Assembly: GCF_030936135.1 (NCBI RefSeq)
Contig: NC_082637.1
Location: 13,343,001 to 13,407,000, forward strand
From: Gavia stellata
Lineage: Eukaryota > Chordata > Aves > Gaviiformes > Gaviidae
DNA length: 64,000 nucleotides
Reading direction: 5' to 3'
The position numbers and the translations under genes were made by a program. The notes below the pieces were generated by a model. The model made no database searches and was not told the origin of the DNA. It saw only the letters and a program-made list of their open reading frames with translations. This document shows positions 1 to 12,758 of this stretch, piece by piece; position 1 is the stretch's first letter, and the number at the start of each line of letters is the position of its first letter.

Positions 1-3000
1 TAAACTATAAAAAACCCAAACTATAAAGCAAGTATATTCAAGTCTTGGTCTTATATTTTCAACACATGAGCTTTGGAAAGCAGCAATTCCTATTATTTGC
101 TAAATTTATGACTTCATACTCCACACTATGACACTTAAATTCTGCACCCCTGCAACTTGAAGCCTATCAGAACCGATTTTAGTGATACAGCATCCCAGTC
201 TTTCTCTGTACTGATGATAGTTTTCAGCTTTACATCTTAAGCAAAGTTCATCTCACATGTTCCTTATTCTTGTCCCATGAGTATTAACGAAAATTTTCAA
301 TAAAAGCAGCCCCACAACAGAGACTTGAGGGACTATGTGAACAGTCTTACTTCTCCCCAAAATCTCCCCTGCACTTGATATTCTCTAGAGTTATAAAGCC
401 ATGGAATTCAGTAGACTCACTTAAAATCTTTGCTGTGGTATTTACAGTTTTATTGGCTTCTTTCTCCAGTACTCCAGAATAGAGGTTACTGTCTTGACCT
501 GTGGTACCTCTGTCTCACCACACTGCCACTAGCCCTGAAAGTAGGTTTCATGCACACCAGAAGGTTTCTGCGACCTGTTCTATGCTGGGGTCTGTTACAT
601 ACCCTGCCACAGTCAGAAAACCTCTGCAATCACCAATTACTACCCCCTTGTCCCTAGGGATTGCATTCAGGTTCCTCTTTAACACTGCCAAATTAAACAA
701 ATTGGTCAACTATTCTGCAATCAGTCAGATATTACATCCAGGAAAGCAATGAGCAACTCAGATAAGCTGAGTCAGCCAAGCTCAGCCCCCTTTCTAGTCA
801 ATAGATAGGAAGCATTGCAGTGCCTAAAGCAGAACTAGGCATGGCTCATGTCTTGACACCAGACAGGAGAAAGCCAAGTACCACTGACCTGCACTTACAT
901 CCTGTAACCCCAAGTAACACAGTGTTCTGAAATGCAGAGCTATCATTATGCTTCATCTGTGCCAAATACTGGAGAGTAAAAGCTACACAAAGATGCATAC
1001 ATACTCATCTCACCACATACGTATCATTAGCCTGCTTGGCTGGATGCAGTTGGGTGGGTAGAAAAGATAAAAGGCAGTTCCCAAACGTATAACATGACTC
1101 CTCTCAGTAACACAGTGGTTCTTCACAGACTGTAGACATACCATGCAAGTACATAAATTAGAGCCCCGATTTAATTCTACAGTGGACAAATGATGGTGAG
1201 GAGTACTACTAAATTCTCTGTGGCACTGCTACAAATCTAACACAGATAAACAGATCAATCTATTGCTGTGGTCAGGTTAAACACCTGAAGAGACCTTGTC
1301 TTGTGAGCAGGTTAAAAAAAAAAAAAAGGAGAGGCCCTAAGCTCTAGTTTAGGATTGGATTGTGGGGGGTTTTTGTTTGTTTTGTGGAGGTTTTCTGCTT
1401 TGGTTTTGTTTTGTTTTTAAATTAGATCAGTCTGATCTCCTGACTTGAACAGAAATGGAACCCAAGTAACTTGCTCAGTCACAAAAATAGCCTCTATGAG
1501 GGCTACAAGTTAGGAATGCCAGTGGCAGACTGACAATTCACAAATCCCTACACAGAAATCCATCCACTTTGAGAGCCTGAGCTATTATGTCTCATGTATT
1601 TTTCTAATTTGGACTTCTAACTCCCCCAAGACTTACCCATTTACAGGCTTTGTACATCACTGCATCTCTGTGTTCTGCATCTTGAGTAAAGAATGCCTGG
1701 GTGAAGAATGACTTCCCATGCAAGTGTTATGATGGTTCTTCACAGTTCAAAGAATAGAAATTCTTAGCAATGGGGAAACACAGAGCACTTGTCAAAGGAT
1801 GAAAAATGTAACTCAGTTTGGATAGCTCCAGTCTCCATAAAGAAGCTTGACATAAACAAACTTGGACAGTTTATATTTTATATTTTAAAATATCTAATTG
1901 TCAGTCAAGCTCTTTACAGCACACTTAACTAGAAAAAGTACCATATAAAGCAACATTCATAGCCATACCATGAAGAGGCTATGCCAAAAGCTGCTCTGCT
2001 ATCTTGCTGGAAGACGACATGTCCTAATTACAAAAAAATGGCCAAAAAGATAACACAGCTGGGTTGGAGATCGTATTCCTTTCTCATGACCAGCAAAGCA
2101 GTTCAGAGCTCTGCTACAAAACAAATTTGATGGCCTAAAACCTCACCTGGTAAACCAGGGTAGCTGACAATCTGGCATTACGTATTTTGTCTCTCTTTCA
2201 ACACACAGTTACTTCTCTTCCTGGAAGACAGGGATTTTTACTGCAAGCGAGGGCTTTGCGGCTAGACGTAGCTAATTTACGCCCTCCAGTTTCATTCCGT
2301 CCTTAGATCCGGATTGCCTCCCACAGGAACAGTAATGGTCATTTAGCTTTATAACTCTCCTTGGCATCTCTCTCCTGAATTGCTACTACTCTCAGACTTT
2401 TGAATTCTTTTCCAAAGCCAAGTGAAATCCATTTTCTCATTCAAAAGAGAACACTTAATTGGATAAACAAGTGGCATGTTGCCCCTGTTGCTTAGCTAGC
2501 AATAAAACAAGAGCATTTCTGCTGGGTAAGGAGAAACCTGTACTATTCTAATTTATCCTTTTTTTCTGGCTGTTGGGTGTGGGGTCCTACTTTGAAAAAA
2601 TAGCAGTAGCTTCTCCTGTGGATTTTGATGCTAAAAGGTTAAATGCACCTGCCATTTTTTGACAAGCGTCTGCTACCAGGCTGTAATTTAATTAGATTAT
2701 ATAAAGATACATTAAAAGCTGTCAGCAAGTACTGAGCCACTCTGAACTGACATGATGTAAAAATTTGCCGAGGGAAGAAATACAGCTTCTCCCTTTGGAG
2801 AGTTATGAGGAAAAAGACAACAGCTGTTGTAAAATGTGTAGGCAATGCAGTTCAAATGCTTTGGTGTCAACTATAGACATAGCCAAGACTGTTTAATGCA
2901 GATTAAGATCTAATGAGGCCCTTTGAGGACAAAGAGCAACAAAGGACATCCAGATTTCATATGGAAAACAAAGTCAGAAAGAACTTATTTTTAGAAGAAA

Positions 3001-4781
3001 TCCTCAACTCTCATGGCAGCAATAGCAGCCAATTCTTGTCTTCTATACCATGCACAACACAACTTCCAAAAGAAGGGCATCTATATTAACAACTAGATGC
3101 AGCAAAAATACTCCAGGTTGGTGAAAATCTGTTACATACCCTATGCCATAAGAACTCAAGAATGGCTAGCCTGGATTAAAATAAAGATCCCTTCAGCCCA
3201 GCAGCTTTCCTCTGGCAGCAGACAAGAGCAGGTTCTTACACAAAGGCTGCAAGAACAGTACAAGGACGAAAGGACACAATCCCTGACCTCCAGATGTTCT
3301 GGCAGTCTTCCAGTTAGGGACTTCTCCAGTCAAAGGTTGCTTTCTCATCACTTTGCTGGAGCTTTCCTCTATCAGTTGTTCATTTGATCCACTTACTATT
3401 CTGCCATCCAAGATATCTCATTGCCTGCATATTTACCCACCTTCCAACATCAATTTAAATTATATATTATGTCTCACAGTTAGTAATTCAGCATTTTTGT
3501 ATTAATTCCTTTTGAATAGCACCTTATCTTAGTGATTTGTTGTTTTTCATTAAATAATGTAGCTTCTCCACTATGGCCTTGTCTCCTTCAACCACTTTTT
3601 ATTCTCAGTCACATACTCGTTAACAGAATCTCAGGAAGGTTTCCTGATTCTGAAGTGTTTGAAGAAGTTCCCAATTTGTGCACCTTTAACAAGCTTTTCT
3701 TCAAGACATTTTTTGCTTATGAACCGAGTTTTTCAGTTATTTTACCAGCTTGTACATGAATTTTCATTTTTCCCCCCACCAAATACAATTACTGCATTTG
3801 GAAGAACTAAATTTTGGGTCTCCTTTTACTTGCTTTCACTTCTTACTATTTACTGCCACCTGCTTTTCATTGTTTTACTTTAAAAAAAAAAAAAATAAAG
3901 ACAATAATAATGAATTATCACTTGTCTTTAGCTTCCAAGAAGGTATCATTAAACAAGTCCCATAGAACTTAAGTATTTTACCGCTCCAGCTGTTTCTTTT
4001 TAAGTCTTCATCATGTTTAAGCAGTTTCTCTTTTAGAAGTTAAACACATCCATAGCAGACTCATACTAGATCTACAGGATTAGAAATCAGAGCTGCAACT
4101 CCAGCTCAATAGTTACAAATTATTGCTTGTAACTATAACTTAGAGTCCTAGTCTTAGATCCAGTACCTTATTATATTCAGCACAGCGTTAACACAACATG
4201 AACATATTTTTCACTCTAGCAGAAGGGCCCCTGACAGTCCCAGTGTGAAAAAGAAGTGATAATAAAGACTGAGAAACACAACATTGTTTCATTCTTCTTT
4301 TTTTTTTTTAATAATGAAATACAATGCATCATTAAGACAAGAAAAGTTTCCTCTATTTGTTTTGCACACCTTAACACAACAGAAAAACTCGAGAGGGCAA
4401 ATACTACGTATTTCATACTTCTCTGTACAAACATCTAAATACATAAATAATCTCCCTTGTCAGAATAGGACCACAGATGAAAGAAGTATTCACTGACAGC
4501 TATCATCTAATAGCCGAGTTGGCTAAAAGAACTTAAGAGGAAAGTGCAAATGAAATATAGCAATCACAAGGGTAGCTATACTTTGGTAGCTGGTATATTA
4601 TGCCGTGCTGCATAGCATGCAAGGGGGAAAAAAAAATAACAACACATCAGTGATGTTGCAAGGAACAGTTTTATTCCATTTACACTTCCCTGCTCCATTT
4701 AAGATGCTTAAGAACACAGCCAGTGACTAAGAAGTGAAGCTACTACACCAACTTTAACTGCTGAAGTGAAACTGGGACTAC
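1..4781 (-). other. ADAMTS12: ADAMTS12 intron 2, distal part (no gene seen)
   Basis: AT-rich sequence with only short, poorly coding ORFs. It lies downstream of ADAMTS12 exon 2 in the direction of transcription, and no recognisable exon 3 was found, so it is most simply intron 2; this is an inference from position. Low-complexity stretches include an A-run near 1314-1327 followed by a G/T-rich tract to about 1415, and A- or T-runs near 3883 and 4300. No RNA gene or repeat family was recognised here. Confidence 0.6.
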
Positions 4782-5903
4782 TGGAGTGCGTTGACCCTGG
4801 CTGAATGCCAGGTGCCCACCAAAGCCGCTCTATCACTCCCCTTCCTCAGCTGGACAGTGGACAGAAAATACAACAAAGGGCTCATGGGTTGAGATAAGGA
4901 CAGGGACATCACTCACCATTACCGTCACAGGCAAAACAGACTTGACTTGGGGAAATTAGTTTAATTTATTACCAGTCAAAATCAGAGTAGAATAATGAGA
5001 AATAAAACCAAATCTTAAAAACTTTCACCCCACCCCTCCCTTCTTCCCAGGCTCAACATCACTCCCAATTTTTCTCTACCTCCTCCTGCTGAGCAGCACA
5101 GGGGGATAGGGAATGGGGGTTGCAGTCAGTTCATCACACATTTCTGCCACTCCTTCCTCCTCACACTCTCCCCCTGCTCCAGCGTGAGGTCCCTCCCATG
5201 GGAGACAGTTCTCCATGAACTTCTCCAACGTGGGTCCTTCCCACGGGCTGCAGTTCTTCGTGAACTGCTCCAGCATGGGTCCTCTCCACAGGGTGCAGTC
5301 CTTCAGGAACAGACTGCTCCAGCGTGGGTCCCCCATGGGGTCACAAGTCCTGCCAGCAAACCTGCTCCAGTGTGGGCTTCTCTCCACGGATCCACAGGTC
5401 CTTCCAGGAGCCTGCTCCAGTGCGGGCTTCCCACCGGGTCACAGCCTCCTTTGGGCATCCGCCTGCTCCAGTGTGAGGTCCTCCATGGGCTGCAGGCAGA
5501 TATCTGCTCCACCGTGGACCTCCATGGGCTGCAGGGGCACAGCCTGCCTCACCATGGTCTTCACCACGGGCTCAGGGGAATCTCTGCTCTGGCACCTGGA
5601 GCACCTCCTCCCCCTCCTTCTTCACTGACCTTGGGGTCTGCAGAGTTGTTTCTCTCACATATTCTCACTCCTCTTTTCTCCGGCTGCTGCTGTGCTGTTG
5701 TTTTTCCCCTTCTTAAATATGTTATCCCAGAGGCGCTACCACAGTCACTGATAGGCTCATCCTTGGCCAGCGGCAGGTCCGTCTTAGAGACAGCTGACAT
5801 TGGCTCTATTGGACACAGGGGAAGCTTGTAGCACCTTCTCACAGAAGCCACCCCTGTAGCCCTCCCGCTACCAAAACCTTGCCACGCAAACCCAATACAC
5901 ACA
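4782..5903 (-). mobile_element. Solo LTR of an avian endogenous retrovirus
   Basis: Read on the minus strand this looks like a complete retroviral LTR of about 1.12 kb. It opens with TG near 5899-5903, carries a TATA-like ATATTTAAG (plus 5712-5720), a candidate splice donor of the form AAG/GTCAGTG near 5628-5636, a tandem-repeat block (5177-5540), an AATAAA signal (plus 4965-4970), and ends in CA at 4782. I recognise the overall sequence as a common bird LTR type but cannot name the family with certainty. No primer binding site, gag, pol or env lies beside it, so it is solo. It sits in ADAMTS12 intron 2 in the same orientation as the gene. Ends are uncertain by a few bases because the 5' end has a TGTGTG run and I found no clear target-site duplication. 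Confidence 0.75.
5177..5540 (-). repeat. Degenerate 41-51 bp tandem repeat within the LTR
   Basis: About eight units each begin (plus strand) with a CTCCA-x-CGTGGG-like core: CTCCAGCGTG, CTCCAACGTG, CTCCAGCATG, CTCCAGCGTG, CTCCAGTGTG, CTCCAGTGCG, CTCCAGTGTG, CTCCACCGTG. Spacing is 41-51 bp, most often near 45. On the minus strand, part of the block stays open and reads as a 15-16 residue repeat with a conserved PWEGP-like core. The units are internally diverged, so the expansion predates this copy or is old within it. Confidence 0.8.
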
Positions 5904-8900
5904 ATATAAGACATCCACTCCAGACACCTGTCAGCAGGATTCACTATGATTACTCATTAATCATATTTGGAAGTCTTTTCTTCCAAGACATTAAATTTTC
6001 CCTTTTCTGACGGAACAGCAGATTGGAAACCTACACACTCACTCCAGAGAGATCTCCAGATGCTTTTTGCCTCCCGTGCCCTCTGTGAGGCAGGCTGCTG
6101 GGGTCCACTGGTTCTATTCTACATACTGCTTTGCATTATACCACCAACCCAGGTAGTTTGTCAGCCATCTGCCAGTATGCTGCACTCTGTCAGAAGTGCT
6201 CCTTTATATGGCAACTCTGCTAAAGAAAAGGTATATTAAAAAATCCACCTCTTTCCCATGAGATGCAGGACTCAGCCCTATTTGTATTAAACTTTTTTTT
6301 TTTTTCAGTTTCATACTGGTAACACCTAAACTGTCTATCTCCAATGCAGTCCAGAGCAAGGGGCACACAATACATTACCTCCAGATGGAGGCCAAAGGAA
6401 CAACCCCACATTTTGGCCTCATCGCTTCTGACTGAAGCACATTCTGAACATGCCATGTTTCCTGGCACACAGGGCCAGCCATAGCAGCCCCTTCACACTG
6501 CCTAACCTCACCTGCCTCTTGTCTAATGCTTCCAACACCTGGGAAGCAGCAGCAGCAGCACTGAGCACCAGTGTGAAGGCAAGGGAGCATTACAGTTCCT
6601 TGCTACTCCACATGGCTGCCCAAACAGATCCAGACACTTAACTGGCTTCACGCAGCCCTCTCAGATGTCAGTGCACCACAAGAACCAGGCATGCGGTGTC
6701 TGCAGACGCTTCCTCAACCCTCTGGCCTTCGTACAAATTTCTCACCTGCTCTTTCCAGCCCCCAACTTATTATTACTCCAAAACTTACAGCCCAGTAGTA
6801 CCTTCATGCCCTGAGCAGGAAAGGCTCCGTGCCATGAAATGATACACAAAGGAGCAGTGAAGGACAGTCACAGCTTATATTCACCATGGACTCTTATTTA
6901 AGCTCTTTCTTCATTTAACTGCCTGCAAGTGGGCAGAGTTGTGAGGGGTCAGAGCAGTCGCAGTACTGAGATTATTTTAGAGTCAACAGCACCAATCTGA
7001 ATTTTAACCTAAATGCACTCAAGTCTGCAACTTCCCCATACGCAGTTATTGTTTACATCTCAAGACACAGACCCTCAAAGTCCCTGACAGTACTGACAGC
7101 ACAATGAAAATGTCGGCTTTTAAAACCAGTTACTAGATTGTCTGGGGCAAACCACGGTATACTTGACCTAGAAAGACTGATGATTTCTGGCTTATCAAAA
7201 TACATTATCACCAGAGAGTAACAGTTCCAGAGAGAACTCCAGACACTATTTTCTTTAACTTAAAGGACCTGAGGAAAAAAAAAATAGCAGAAATTTAGGA
7301 AATTACATGCCAGGCTTGTTTGTTTTCAATTTAAGATGATGTTTCTGACTATAAACATTCACAGATAACAATATTCCTCTGCCAATCTTGCAAATACAAA
7401 TTTGATCCATTGTAGAATGCAAAAATGATTTGCAATTAATAGGTTGCCAGCACTGTGTAAATCATAAAACAATAATTACGCAACATTCAAAACATCAAAG
7501 ACACTAGAAATATTTGCATGGGTGCACTACAATATCGTGTCTGTCATTCAACACTGATGGAAATACAGCCCAAAAGAAAATTCTACTAGTTCAGCTGCAC
7601 CGTGCCCACCCCCAAAGTAACAGGCATCTAATCAGAGACTAAGTAAACAAAATGTTTGAGATGGGAACAATTGTTTTGGATTTGTTGTTAAACTACCTGG
7701 CATTCAGAAATACAAAACTGAGGATTTTTTCTGTCAAATCCCCCCCTCTTAAAAAAAACCTGCAGATTGAGATCAACTAAAACAATCTAATGAACAAACT
7801 GCGAGAATTTTTTCCAATAATTTCCATAATTCCAAATCATGAACTGTTTGCTTTCATTTTAGGAAGTTACCCAAAATTACATATTGAGATGCGAAATTCT
7901 AAACAAAAATTTAGTTTTGGATCCAACTGAAGTTCCAGTTGAAATTATACTATGCGGGCAGGTTGCGAAAAGGGGGGTGGGGGGAAATGTTTTGTTCAGT
8001 GATAAAACCCTCCAAATTAAATGTAGTTGATCTGAAGTTACTAAAAGTAATTAGTCATAGCATATTTTTTGGCAGAGACATTTTTCTCAAGTGGTACACA
8101 TGAACTGAAGTGTAATGAACTTCAGTAAGGGTGAAATACTACCTGCAATGTCATTCCAGCTCCATAAGTATTCACCGAGGAGATTTATAGTAATACAAAT
8201 TATTTATATTTCTCTTGCTAACACAGAAGCATGTTAATTCTGCAAGAAGAAAATAAACTACTTCCCATTTGTTTTTTTGCCAAAACCAAACATGCTTTGC
8301 CCCCCAATACCTAATCCACTATTTGCTTGACCTGATCTAATCATAAAGACAGTAGACCTGACTAGATCTTGATTCATCTATTTAGTGAACTCAGAGAAAA
8401 ATTGGGGGAAGAGAAAATGAAGGTAATAACCACAAGTACCAAAAATGAAGAAAAACATTTGCTTAAACTATTAAGTTCGATTAAGCTCCAAAGCTATGGC
8501 CATGTTAACAATGTTGCAAAAGAACATAAAGAATTTTTTTCTTCATGGCAACTTTCCTTGTGTTTACATTTTGGATTAAAAATTAGTTTAGAGTCTGTTA
8601 TACAGCATATAACACAGCTATAAGAAGTTATTCAGGAAAGTAAGGACAAAGGACAACAGATGAACTTCAGAAAGCTCTCCTGAGCCTGAGCAGCTGGACA
8701 AGAAGGAGGAAGATGTAGTTCACTGTAGATTAATGAAAATTGATAAAGCATGGCATGGTGAAGGGGGAAAGGCAACAGAGAAATAATTCCAACCTTTGTG
8801 TATTAAAATGACGGGCTCTCACCTACCTGCTACTGTGCAGAAATGGCAACCTGAGCTGCCATTTTCATGGGAAAAAAAATTTGGAACTATATAACAAGCC

Positions 8901-11900
8901 CATTTCAACAGCTGTCCAAAAAGGCTGTGTCAAGTATTCAGAATTACCAAGAAACAAAAAAATAATGAAGAATACACTATGCCACTAAATAAACTATCTC
9001 AAACACTGTGCTCAGTGTTTCACTGTTCATTATCTCCTTCAAGACAATAGCTCCAAGAAGCAGCAAATGAAGGTAATAAAAAGCTAGTGAAAAATAAGAG
9101 AAGATACATCTAAATTAATTTTTAAGTGTTATAATTCATAGTAAAGATTCATGTTTCTAGCACCAAGTGACTCAGGGGAGACCAAGAAAGTATGTGAAAG
9201 ATTAATCTATCAACAGATTCTCAACAAAGAAAACCTACCCATACCAAGAAATTTAATCTGAGTTGAAAACAGAAGCCAGGATGAACAAAGGGGAGATGTC
9301 CTACTGCCCTGTTCTTACTCTTCCCATGATATTTACTTAGTCATTGCTGGACAGAGAGTGCTGGATAAAACAGGCATTTACCCTATCCACAGTCTCCATT
9401 CTTGCAGTTTTGACCAGATTTGGTTAATGACTGTTCTAGATAACGAAACATATAGCTAACATTACATCCAAATAAACAGATGTTAAAGTTTGGAGTGAGC
9501 ATTTAGAATCGTCTTTGTTTTAAATATATACATTTAAAAATGGAGAAAGAGTGGAATTTGAACAAAAGAAAACTTCAAATCAGAAACAGTGTCTCAATGA
9601 GCCTTTCGTGAGAGTTACAACTACAATGGATTTAGAGCTACCCTTAGGATTTCCATGCATCAATAAGACTAAGCAGTTTATTAGGGAGTTGCTGTTTGGC
9701 ATGAGAATTGGAATGCACAATGGCTGTGTTTAAACATAGGCAATGTTTAGCCAAGACAACCAGCTTTTTTATTACTACTTATTTACTTTTAAAGCTTGCA
9801 ATTTCAGAGGAGTCTTTCTCCAGAGCATGCCCTGGAGCCAGTGTGTATATAAAGTGCATAAATATCCCAGCCTAATTTACTAAATGCTTAAATTCTGTTG
9901 TAATTTACAAATGCGTTGGGAAAGTCCATTGTTAAGTGCCAGTTTCTGGAAAAAGCCAACATATTTGGCCACAGCTTGGTAATACCCAGTACATACAACA
10001 GCACAGAAGCCTTCTCAGCATACAGCACGGATCTTAAACCAAGAGCTTTAGCTGCAGTGTAACTGTTCTGCAATGAGGGAGCTACATACATGTGTATAGA
10101 TTTGCAAGTGTGTGTGTGTAATATACATGATGCTGACACTGCTCAGGGACCGCAGCTGCTCCTTTCTGACAGAGAAAGAGAATTGAAGAGGCAGGACTCG
10201 ATCTTCAGGCTGCTGATTTTCAGCTGGTGCCAGAAGCCAGGCTCACACAGCTGCTGTAAAAGTACCACTAGCCCATCTGTCCTCTAAGTGCAAGCAGTAG
10301 ACACAGACTATTTGGGTCTGTTGTTTACATCTCCATTGCTGTTCACCACCTAATATCCTGCCAATGTTTGTCTGCTCAGAACAGAAGCAAGACAGGCTTG
10401 GTAAATTTTTTTGAACAGCTAGAAAGTAAGGCATGCAATTTGCAAGATTTTTCCCTATCTATGTCATATTATATGCATCACTGACTGAGTATGTAGGAAA
10501 GCTTCAGTTCTTCCCCTCTTTTATGCTCATCGTTAATAATTAAATACAAAGCGTGTGCTGTGATGGGCAGCAGGTATAGCACATTGTTAATATGGCAATC
10601 AGTGCAATCAATTCTGTTTACTTCCAAGCTGGACCCTTCCTTTCAGCATCATGAAAATGGATTAAAGAAAAAAAAAGTTCTATGAACGGCAGAACTATCA
10701 AGCCTCATTCCCTCACAGATTTGCTTCTCACATGCGCTCCGTTTCCTCACTTAAAGTAATTTTCCCCAATCTCTCCAGAATCCTCCAGCACTCCTCACTA
10801 TCAGCTGGGCCAGGCGTAGCACTGCACGCTGCTAAGTAACAACTTAAAGTTGTGCTGAGCCACTGGTCAACCTGTATGTGTTCATCCATCATTTCACTGG
10901 TCAAATTTTCTACCTTTACTTGAAAAATTCTTAAGAACTTAATGGCTTTGATACCTTCATTCCTCTTTCAGATTGGCCTGATTTTGGCCAATAACTTCCA
11001 AAGATACTAGAAGAAACAAAGAACAGACCATCCTACAAACCTCACATTATTAAGGATCAAGGCAAGTGTATACTTTTTACTTCTGGGTTCTGAACCTTTA
11101 GACTGAAATCACAGTCCCACAGTTTCCCCTCAGTAAATGAGACACTTCTTATAAAAAACACCACACTCATGAAATAATGAATGAAGACTTTCAGAAAAAA
11201 AGAAACAAACAACACATACACACATACTTAGAAGATTCGTTAAAAAGACTCATGGAAACTGGAAATATGATTGACAGCTCTGTATACTAATAATATTCCT
11301 AAGTAATTAGCAAATAAGTAGGTACAGATTTAAACAAGATAATAAATCTTTGTATAAAAAAAGTTTGTGTTTTGTATTCTCAAAAAAGAGTTGTCTTAAA
11401 GGAGCCAGACCTTCTAATTCTGGGTACTACATTCAAATCAGTTCATACTGACTAATACTTATTTTAACCTACCCCATCAATGACTGTGCCACTGAAGTGT
11501 AAAAACTACATTATAAAAACTCCGGTCATACCCAGCTTCTGGGCTAACAACTTCATATTGGTTAAAGGTGACAAGGCCAAGACCAGGAGCCACAGACACA
11601 GCCAGATTCTCATGTATTGAGATCACTGATGAGATTTGTTTGACCTGTCAATTAGAGTATTTTGGCAGACAAAAGACTGGGGGAAGGGAGCTGGCAGATG
11701 GATAGTTGAAGTTCAAACACAAAGAAAAGGATGGATGTTAAAGTACCACAGCAAATACTAGACAAAGTTTGAATGATGAATCTGTTTGGGAAAAAAACCC
11801 ACCAAACAACAGAAAGAAAAAACCACCACCACACACCCTATCTTTGGATCATCTTCAAAAAAAAAAAAACCCCACCAAACTAAAACCACACAACACAACC

Positions 11901-12603
11901 ACAACGCTAGTCAAGCAAGGAGAATATCCAGATATTTATTATTATATTGAGAAAACAGGCATACCAAGCACAGCATAGAACAGATGCACAGGGAACGCTG
12001 TATTTACTTTCGGTGTAAATTTTTCTACTTACAGCATTTTCCATACTACTGCCTAAGAGAAGAAATATACAGCAGATACACAACCAAGTTACTTAGCAGG
12101 TCTTTCCTCTTTACACGTGCCAGAACAAGCCAAATAACAACATTTAGACTTTGGAAGCTCCGTTATATCCAACCATGGAGCAATTTCCCTCCCCAAGGAA
12201 AAGGCTGGCAGCTTGCTTTCAAACCTGGCATTCTCCAAACACCTTATTCCTACATTTTGGTTCCAGCAGATTATCACTAGCTGGACAAATCAAGAGGCTG
12301 CTGTGGAGATGTCACTGACATTTAAATTAGAAGACACGACTGGCAGATAGGGCCACCTGCTGTACTTCCAAACACAAGCAGGACCCACCAACTACTATAC
12401 AGCAGGGGAATGGCAAACAAAGAAGTGAGAGACTCTCTTAGAGGAAGCAAGGAGAGATGAATGAAGAGGAAGAATTGAAGAACAACTTGTGCATTTGTCT
12501 CCCAGTACCCTCGTTCCCAGAATGGAATTCATTTATTTGAGGTAGCACTATAGGAATACACTCCAATTCCTCTCTTAAAATAACAGCCACAAAACCAGCA
12601 CGT
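5904..12603 (-). other. ADAMTS12: ADAMTS12 intron 2, middle part (no gene seen)
   Basis: Unique-looking AT-rich intronic sequence between the LTR and the CR1. Features are limited to simple sequence: a T-run near 6294-6305, a short TG run near 10107-10120, and A/C-rich tracts near 11811-11905. The ORFs here are short and have no recognised similarity. Confidence 0.6.
11811..11905. repeat. A/C-rich low-complexity tract
   Basis: The plus strand is almost only A and C, with runs of A interrupted by ACC and CACA units. The composition resembles the expanded tract inside the CR1 at 12668-12755, but no CR1 sequence flanks this one. Confidence 0.6.
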
Positions 12604-12667
12604 GTCACAGAATCACACAGAATCACTAAGGTTAGAAAAGACCTGTAAGATCATCAAGTCCAACCAT

Positions 12668-12755
12668 TAAAAAAAAAAAAAAAACCACACAAAAAAACCC
12701 CCACCCACACACGAAAACCACCACACAAAAAACCACCCACCACACACCACCATGC
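12668..12755. repeat. A/C simple-repeat expansion in the CR1 3' UTR
   Basis: A run of about 15 A is followed by mixed ACC, CACA and AAACC units. In the CR1 copy ending at 21279 the corresponding segment is only about 8 bp between CATGGTGGTG and ATGGTTGG. This tract is therefore a local expansion or slippage product inside the element. Confidence 0.75.
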
Positions 12756-12758
12756 CCA

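Noticed and set aside
4500..4550. tRNA-like string GCCGAGTTGGCTAA
   Set aside because: No acceptor stem or T-arm could be made around it.
5164..5560. CRISPR-like array
   Set aside because: Units are diverged and contiguous without constant repeats and unique spacers; it is an LTR-internal tandem repeat in an animal genome.
5184..5831. 215-codon plus-strand ORF in the LTR
   Set aside because: Antisense shadow of the LTR and its tandem repeat.
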